Assembly: GCA_032251515.1 (NCBI GenBank)
Contig: JAVVDU010000060.1
Coordinates: forward strand, 1 to 9,342
Source of the DNA: Carthagonibacter sp032251515
GTDB taxonomy: Bacteria; Gemmatimonadota; Gemmatimonadetes; Palauibacterales; Palauibacteraceae
Direction of reading: 5' to 3'
DNA length: 9,342 nt
In this document: positions 5,502-9,342 of the stretch, piece by piece
Numbering within the stretch: position 1 is the first letter of the stretch
How the letters are laid out: every line of letters begins with the position of its first letter
Position numbers and translations under genes: made by a program
The notes under the pieces: model-generated
Seen by the model: the letters and a program-made list of their open reading frames with translations, nothing else
Database searches by the model: none
What the model was told of the DNA's origin: nothing

Positions 5502-6233
5502 CGCCTCACCGAAGTGGATGGCCATGGCGCCGTACGCCAGGTCGATGTGTCCGCAGCGCACGAAGCCGAGCCGCTGCATGATCTCCGTGACCCCCCGCTG
5601 GGCGGGGTAGGTGCGCAGGGACTCCGGGATGTAGCGGTACGACTCCACGTCGCGGTGCAGGAGCCAGCCGGCGATTCCCGTGCTGATCTCCAGGTAGCGG
5701 AGCCACAGCCGATCGAGCCACGCCGGCTCGGCCCGCCCGAAGTCGAGCGACACGAACCGTCCCCCGGGCCGCAGCACGCGGCGGATCTCCGCGATCCCGA
5801 CCGGCAGGTCCGCGAAGTTCCGCAGCCCGTAGCCCACCAGCACCCGGTCCACGCTCGCGTCGCGCAGCGGCAGGGCGAGGCCGTCGCAGCCGACCCAGTC
5901 CACCCGCTCGGCGCCCCGCCGTCCCTGCCCGTGCCGCATCATCGGCACCGTGAGGTCGCCCGCCAGCACCCGGCCGGCGCGGCCCTGGCGCACGGCGAGG
6001 AGGGCGAAGTCGCCCGTGCCGGCCGCCAGGTCGAGGACCGCGTCACCCGGCCGGACCCCGGCCACCCCCAGCGCCAGCCGCTTCCAGCGGCGGTGCATCC
6101 CGGCCGACATGAGGTCGTTCGTCAGGTCGTAGCGGCGCGCGATGCGGCCGAACAGCCGGCGCACGTAGCGCCGCTTGTCGGAGGGGTCGCGGATCTGCCC
6201 GCGGATGCGATCGCCGAGGCCCTGGACTTGCAT
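5493..6233 (-). CDS. ubiE: UbiE/MenG demethylmenaquinone (or ubiquinone-precursor) C-methyltransferase
   Basis: This SAM-dependent enzyme methylates the ring carbon in the last step of menaquinone synthesis, or a late ubiquinone precursor. The 246-residue class I methyltransferase begins with the family segment 'LFGRIARRYDLTNDLMSAGMHRRWK' in outline (27-51). SAM motif I is 'LDLAAGTGDF' (67-76), an acidic residue at the end of strand 2 is D93, and 'DGLALPLRDASVD' (117-129) follows. The hallmark 'YGLRNFADLPVGIAEIRRVL' (135-154) with 'RPGGRFVSLDF' (155-165) comes next, then a C-terminal 'SYRYIPESLRTYP' (198-210). Menaquinone is more likely than ubiquinone in the lineages suggested here, but other menaquinone genes are not in the window. 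The ATG at 6233 is chosen because family similarity starts shortly after it. An upstream in-frame TTG at 6269 coincides with a TTGACA promoter element and is less likely. The gene is monocistronic, divergent from the lpoB cluster. Confidence 0.93.
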   Translation of the reverse strand: MQVQGLGDRIRGQIRDPSDKRRYVRRLFGRIARRYDLTNDLMSAGMHRRWKRLALGVAGVRPGDAVLDLAAGTGDFALLAVRQGRAGRVLAGDLTVPMMRHGQGRRGAERVDWVGCDGLALPLRDASVDRVLVGYGLRNFADLPVGIAEIRRVLRPGGRFVSLDFGRAEPAWLDRLWLRYLEISTGIAGWLLHRDVESYRYIPESLRTYPAQRGVTEIMQRLGFVRCGHIDLAYGAMAIHFGEAPA

Positions 6234-6240
6234 GGGCCGA

Positions 6241-6269
6241 AGTGTCTCCCGGCGCGGTCCGCCTGTCAA
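6241..6269 (-). promoter_or_regulatory. Promoter candidate for ubiE, possibly giving a leaderless transcript
   Basis: A perfect -35 hexamer TTGACA (6269-6264) is followed after 17 bp by GACACT (6246-6241), a 3/6 match to TATAAT. Transcription would start around 6234-6232, at the proposed ATG (6233-6231) itself. GGGAG about 12 nt upstream of the ATG is too far away for a good ribosome binding site, in keeping with leaderless translation. Confidence 0.35.
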
Positions 6270-6303
6270 TCGAGCCCGCGTCCGCGACCGGCCCGCCCGG
6301 AGC

Positions 6304-6343
6304 GGCAGGATCCGCGTCCGGAACGGGCAGGATCCGTGTCCGG
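6304..6343. repeat. Two 18-bp direct repeats, 22 bp apart, upstream of lpoB
   Basis: GGCAGGATCCGCGTCCGG (6304-6321) recurs as GGCAGGATCCGTGTCCGG (6326-6343): 17 of 18 positions are identical. The start-to-start spacing of 22 bp is close to two turns of the helix, so both copies face the same side of DNA, as in a cooperative transcription-factor site. They end 9 bp before a -10-like element and lie between the divergent ubiE and lpoB promoters, so they could affect either gene. Which protein binds is unknown. Confidence 0.6.
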
Positions 6344-6352
6344 GAGGTCGGG

Positions 6353-6358
6353 TAAGAT
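6353..6358 (+). promoter_or_regulatory. -10-like element for the lipoprotein operon
   Basis: TAAGAT in the context GGGTAAGATGC matches TATAAT at 4 of 6 positions. No good -35 lies 16-18 bp upstream; that space is occupied by the second direct repeat, as expected for an activator-dependent promoter. The resulting leader before lpoB would be about 100 nt. Confidence 0.3.
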
Positions 6359-6466
6359 GCCAGACGTGGCGCGCGATCCCATGCGGGGAGCTCGCGTGGC
6401 CCGGAACGTCCGCGGCGTCGTCCGGCGCGGTACGGACGGCGCTCCGGTCCCTCAGCCGGAGGTACC

Positions 6467-7105
6467 ATGAAGATTCCTCGTCATCCGGCCCGGCTCGCCG
6501 GGGCCGTCCTCGTGCTGGCCCTCGCGGCGGGCTGCTCGACGAAACACGTGTCGCGCATCGAGCCGGGCACGGTCACCGACCTCTCGGGACGCTGGAACGA
6601 CACGGACTCGCGGCTCGTGGCGAACGCCCTCATCGAGCAGAGCCTGCTGGCGCCGTGGATCGAGCGGCACGAGGGCGCGAGCGGAGGCGCCGCGCCCGCG
6701 GTGATCGTCGGCGACTTCCGGAACCGCTCGCGCGAGCACATCCCGGTCGAGACGTTCCTGAACGACCTCGAACTCTCCTACATCAATTCCGGCGTCGTGA
6801 CCGTCGTCGCCGGCGGGGCGGAGCGGCAGGAGATCCGGGCCGAGCGCGACGACCAGCAGGAGTTCGCGCGCGCCGGCTCCCGGGCCCGGCTGGGGCAGGA
6901 GCTCGGCGCCGACTACATCCTCCAGGGCGAGCTCCAGTCCATCGAGGACGAGGAAGAGACGACCCGCTTCGGGGCGACCCGCAAGGAGAAGATCGTCTTC
7001 TACCAGGTGGATGCCCGGCTCATCGACCTCGAGAGCAACGCGGTCGTGTGGGCGGGACAGCACAAGATCAAGAAGTACATCGAGCGCCGGCCCTACGGCC
7101 TCTGA
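6467..7105 (+). CDS. lpoB: LpoB-family penicillin-binding protein activator, lipoprotein
   Basis: Proteins of this family sit in the outer membrane, reach through the periplasm and stimulate a bifunctional penicillin-binding protein (PBP1b in E. coli) during peptidoglycan synthesis. The 212-residue product has a signal peptide with lipobox 'LAAGC' (C23); the +2 residue is Ser, compatible with outer-membrane sorting. The folded domain starts near residue 48. Its conserved blocks are 'AVIVGDFRNRSREHIPVETF' (78-97), a central helix rich in Gln/Arg (118-145), 'LGADYILQGEL' (146-156), and 'VDARLIDLESNAVVWAG' (181-197) followed by the basic 'QHKIKKYIERR'. GGAGG at 6458-6462, 4 nt before the ATG, supports the start. 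It heads a three-gene lipoprotein cluster. The linker between C23 and the domain is short (about 25 residues) compared with E. coli LpoB, so direct contact with a PBP across the periplasm would need testing. Other GNA1162-like lipoproteins are an alternative family. Confidence 0.82.
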   Translation: MKIPRHPARLAGAVLVLALAAGCSTKHVSRIEPGTVTDLSGRWNDTDSRLVANALIEQSLLAPWIERHEGASGGAAPAVIVGDFRNRSREHIPVETFLNDLELSYINSGVVTVVAGGAERQEIRAERDDQQEFARAGSRARLGQELGADYILQGELQSIEDEEETTRFGATRKEKIVFYQVDARLIDLESNAVVWAGQHKIKKYIERRPYGL

Positions 7106-7157
7106 TCCGGACGACGGCGCGTCGGCGCGGCGCGCCACCTCCTGCGGGGAGAGAACG

Positions 7158-7964
7158 ATGAAGACGTCTGCTGCGACGCTGACGGCGCTCCTGGTGCTCG
7201 CCGGGTGCGTGCCGAAGAAGGTGAACGAGCGGCCGATCATGGAGAACGACCAGGTGGTGCCCGACGCCTCCGCCACGGTCGCCACGGCGTCGGCCGACGC
7301 GGAGCGCCGCCGCGCCGCGAGCGCGGCGGAGCGCGACGCGATCCGCGCCGAGGCGCTCTCCTCCTGCGAGCCGGCGGTGTGCGACGCCGTCCTCCGGGGC
7401 GAGGTGGCCCTGGGCATGAACGAGGTGCAGGTCCTCGCCGCCACCGGGACGACGGAGGCCGCGTGGGCGATCCGCCGCTCCGGGCCGGCCGCGGCGATGG
7501 CGCCCGCCGACGCGGCGGCGGCCCCGACCGACGCCGTCGGAAACCTCGCCCTCGTGCAGCTCGCCGACGGGCACGTGAGCCGCTACGGGTACTCCGAGGC
7601 GCAGGGCATCCGCCTGGTGAGCGCCCCGTACGACGCCACCACGGAGGGCCGGGCGGCCGCGCTGGCCGACCAGCTCCTGCGCGAGGGCGACGAGCTCGCG
7701 GCGCGCGGCGACTTCGACGCGGCGCTGAACCGCTACGACCGCGCCAGCATCCTGGCGCCCGGCGACCCGCTGGTGGACTACCGGATCGCCACGGCCCTCG
7801 ACAAGGCGCTCCGGCCCATCGAGGCGCTCGTGCAGTACCGGCTGTTCCTGCACCGGCTGGAGATCGAGAAGATCGAGGCCCGGGGCGAGGCGGCGGCGCG
7901 GCTGGCCGAGGCGATCGCCCAGGCCCGCCAGCGCGTGCTGATCCTGGAGCGGCAGGGCGGCTGA
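7158..7964 (+). CDS. TPR-containing lipoprotein of unknown function
   Basis: The 268-residue product has a short signal peptide with lipobox 'VLAGC' (C17). Residues 40-68 form an Ala/Arg/Glu-rich helix. Residues 70-155 contain two cysteines (C70, C75) and 'LRGEVALGMNEVQVLAATG' in outline (79-97). That resembles the start of SmpA/OmlA (BamE)-like domains, in which a GM-x-x-x-QV motif precedes 'xTG'. A predicted strand with 'LVQLADGHVSRYGYS' (132-146) would suit such a fold. An Ala/Pro-rich loop interrupts it (109-125). Residues 168-237 look like two TPR units: 'LREGDELAARGDFDAALNRY' in outline, then 'DYRIATALDKALRPIEALVQY' in outline. A charged helix closes the protein (236-264). GGGGAGAG lies 4 nt upstream of the ATG. 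It follows lpoB by 52 bp and precedes the next lipoprotein gene by 6 bp, so it is probably in the same operon and envelope complex. The BamE-like assignment is tentative. Confidence 0.78.
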   Translation: MKTSAATLTALLVLAGCVPKKVNERPIMENDQVVPDASATVATASADAERRRAASAAERDAIRAEALSSCEPAVCDAVLRGEVALGMNEVQVLAATGTTEAAWAIRRSGPAAAMAPADAAAAPTDAVGNLALVQLADGHVSRYGYSEAQGIRLVSAPYDATTEGRAAALADQLLREGDELAARGDFDAALNRYDRASILAPGDPLVDYRIATALDKALRPIEALVQYRLFLHRLEIEKIEARGEAAARLAEAIAQARQRVLILERQGG

Positions 7965-7970
7965 CCCGTC

Positions 7971-9342
7971 ATGCGCGGGCACGCCCTGCTCCTCTGCGCG
8001 TGCCTGCCGCTGGCCGGCTGCGCCGTGTTCGCGACGTCCGGCGGCGGCCCGGGGGGGCTCAGCCGGTTCGACGCGGACCTGCGGTCGTTGGCCACCCGCG
8101 GGGAGTTCGAGCGCGCCCTCGAGCTGACGGAGGGGAAGTCCGCCCCCGGTGACGACCTGCTGCGCACCCTGCAGCGGGCCGCCGTGCTACGGCACGCGGG
8201 CCGGTACGATGATAGCAACCGCCTGCTCCAGGAGGCGGAGCTCGAGATCGAGGACCGCTACACGAAGAGCCTCTCGAAGGCGGCCCTGTCGCTCATCACG
8301 AACGACCGCGTGCTGGCCTGGCGCCCCTCGCGCGTCGAACGGATGCTCCTCCACTGCTACGGGGCCCTGAACTACCTCGCCCTCGGCGATCCGGACGAGG
8401 CCGCCGTGGAGGCGCGCCGCCTGAGCGGGCTGCTGGAAGCCGAAGAGGTGGAGGCGTTCACCGACGGCGTCGAGCCGGCCGGCGCCGAGCGGGAGCTGCG
8501 CCGGGCGATGCGGGCCATCGCCGCGCTCGTGTTCGAGGCGGCCGGCGAGTGGAACGACGCGTCGGTCGCCTGGCGGAACGCGGGACCGGCCTTCGCGGGG
8601 CTCGGCGCGGGGATCCCGGGCGCCGGGGGAGCCGCCGGGTTCGGGACCGCGGACCTCGCCGGCCCGGCCCCCACCGGGACGGCCCGTCCCTTCGACGCCC
8701 GTCCCCCTCCGCCCGATTCCGGGGAGATCGTGGTGGTCGCCGAGTCCGGATTCCTGCCGCACCGCGTGGAGCGGAGCGCCGTCGTCCCGATCTATCGGCG
8801 CGACGTGCACGACCTGGACGACCACGATGCCTCCGACCGTCGGGACGCCGCCCTGTGCGTGGCCTGGCGGGCGCTCGGCCGCCAGCCGGACGGCCCGCCC
8901 GCCGGCCTGTTCGACGGCTTCGGAGCGCGGGACCTGCGCCGCTGCGGCCGGCGCGGGGGAGGCTCGCTGTACGTGCTCGCCCTCGCCTGGCCCGACCTGC
9001 GCGAGACGCCGGACCCGGTGCGGGGCGGAACCGTGCGCGTGGGACCGGACGCCGCCGCGCCCCTGCGCCCGGTGGCCGACATCTCCGCCGCCTACGCGGA
9101 CGAGCACCGCTCCGGCCTCGCCGGCGTGCTCGTGAAGGCGGTGATCCGCGCGGCGGCCAAGCACGCCATCGTGGAGGAGATTCGCGAAGAGGCGGAAGAG
9201 GAGGACGAGACGCTGGGCGATGTCGTCGGCCTTCTCGGCAACGCGGTGGCCGTGGCGAGCGAGCACGCCGACACCCGCTCGTGGAACCTCCTGCCGGGCG
9301 CCCTGCACGTGGCCCGCATCCGCGTGCCGGCCGGGCGCCATG
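7971..9342 (+). CDS. COG3014-like large lipoprotein with TPR-like N-terminal half (partial, C-terminus off the right edge)
   Basis: The frame stays open for 457 codons to the window edge. A signal peptide ends in lipobox 'PLAGC' (C17). Residues 33-155 are helical repeats of TPR type. The typical pattern of the COG3014 family of uncharacterised lipoproteins is visible: 'HAGRYDDSNRLLQEAELEIED' in outline (75-95), 'YTKSLSKAALSLITND' (97-112), 'ERMLLHCYGALNYLALGD' (123-140) and 'AAVEARRLSGLLE' (144-156). A Gly/Ala/Pro-rich linker (204-251) leads to a second domain beginning 'GEIVVVAESGFLPHRVE' (251-267). Further on are 'LVKAVIRAAAKHAI' (387-400), an acidic helix (402-414) and 'DTRSWNLLPGALHVARIRVPAG' in outline (434-455), which marks the end part of the family. 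Probably only tens of residues are missing. No clear ribosome binding site precedes the ATG, but it lies 6 bp after the previous stop, so translational coupling is likely. In several bacteria this family is encoded next to LpoB, which fits the context here. Confidence 0.82.
   Translation, partial: MRGHALLLCACLPLAGCAVFATSGGGPGGLSRFDADLRSLATRGEFERALELTEGKSAPGDDLLRTLQRAAVLRHAGRYDDSNRLLQEAELEIEDRYTKSLSKAALSLITNDRVLAWRPSRVERMLLHCYGALNYLALGDPDEAAVEARRLSGLLEAEEVEAFTDGVEPAGAERELRRAMRAIAALVFEAAGEWNDASVAWRNAGPAFAGLGAGIPGAGGAAGFGTADLAGPAPTGTARPFDARPPPPDSGEIVVVAESGFLPHRVERSAVVPIYRRDVHDLDDHDASDRRDAALCVAWRALGRQPDGPPAGLFDGFGARDLRRCGRRGGGSLYVLALAWPDLRETPDPVRGGTVRVGPDAAAPLRPVADISAAYADEHRSGLAGVLVKAVIRAAAKHAIVEEIREEAEEEDETLGDVVGLLGNAVAVASEHADTRSWNLLPGALHVARIRVPAGRH

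Noticed and set aside
6357..6470. Short 37-residue upstream frame ending in ATGA at the lpoB start
   Set aside because: The ATGA overlap follows from the lpoB second codon AAG. The first ATG overlaps the -10 candidate, and neither it nor the second ATG (6381) has a ribosome binding site, so it looks like chance.
8187..9341. Long minus-strand open frame (384 codons) opposite the last gene
   Set aside because: The plus-strand reading shows a signal peptide, lipobox and family motifs of a COG3014-like lipoprotein, whereas the minus frame is low-complexity His/Arg/Gly-rich sequence.

Overview
The window is a very GC-rich bacterial chromosomal segment (about 70% GC by eye, codon third positions almost always G or C). 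It carries ordinary housekeeping and envelope genes, with no mobile element, tRNA, rRNA or CRISPR array that I can see. Several lipoproteins with lipoboxes, one of them LpoB-like, point to a Gram-negative cell with an outer membrane. A tungstate importer and a two-cluster ferredoxin/hydrogenase-like protein point to an anaerobic or facultative lifestyle. The mix would suit a deep-branching GC-rich lineage (for example the Krumholzibacteriota/Eisenbacteria area, Gemmatimonadota or a deltaproteobacterial group), but the taxonomic placement is a guess.

Layout. (1) 1-608, minus: the N-terminal two thirds or so of a protein with two [4Fe-4S] motifs fused to an FeFe-hydrogenase-like domain. It runs off the left edge and seems to have lost the H-cluster cysteines. 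(2) 609-1037: a gene-free divergent intergenic region. (3) 1038-2243, plus: two small unknown genes that look like divergent tandem paralogues, then thymidine kinase (tdk), probably one operon. (4) 2318-4975, minus: a tungstate ABC importer, read in the order tupA (lipoprotein binding protein), tupB (permease), tupC (ATPase). The genes are 4 bp apart or overlap by 4 bp, so they form an operon; it converges on tdk. (5) 4976-5248: a shared divergent promoter region with a small dyad operator candidate. (6) 5249-5431, plus: an orphan 60-residue AbrB/SpoVT-type DNA-binding protein. (7) 5493-6233, minus: a UbiE/MenG quinone C-methyltransferase, convergent with the abrB-like gene. (8) 6234-6466: a second divergent promoter region holding two 18-bp direct repeats 22 bp apart. 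(9) 6467-9342, plus: three consecutive lipoprotein genes: an LpoB-like activator of penicillin-binding protein, a TPR lipoprotein, and a large COG3014-like lipoprotein that is cut off by the right edge.

How they fit together. The tup operon supplies tungstate, presumably for tungsten or molybdenum oxidoreductases elsewhere in the genome. The methyltransferase completes menaquinone or ubiquinone. The iron-sulfur protein at the left edge is probably a redox sensor or electron carrier rather than a working hydrogenase. The three lipoprotein genes look like one envelope module linked to peptidoglycan synthesis. The points most worth a second look are the H-cluster-less hydrogenase-like protein, the three-lipoprotein cassette, the duplicated small gene pair upstream of tdk, and the paired repeats between ubiE and lpoB.
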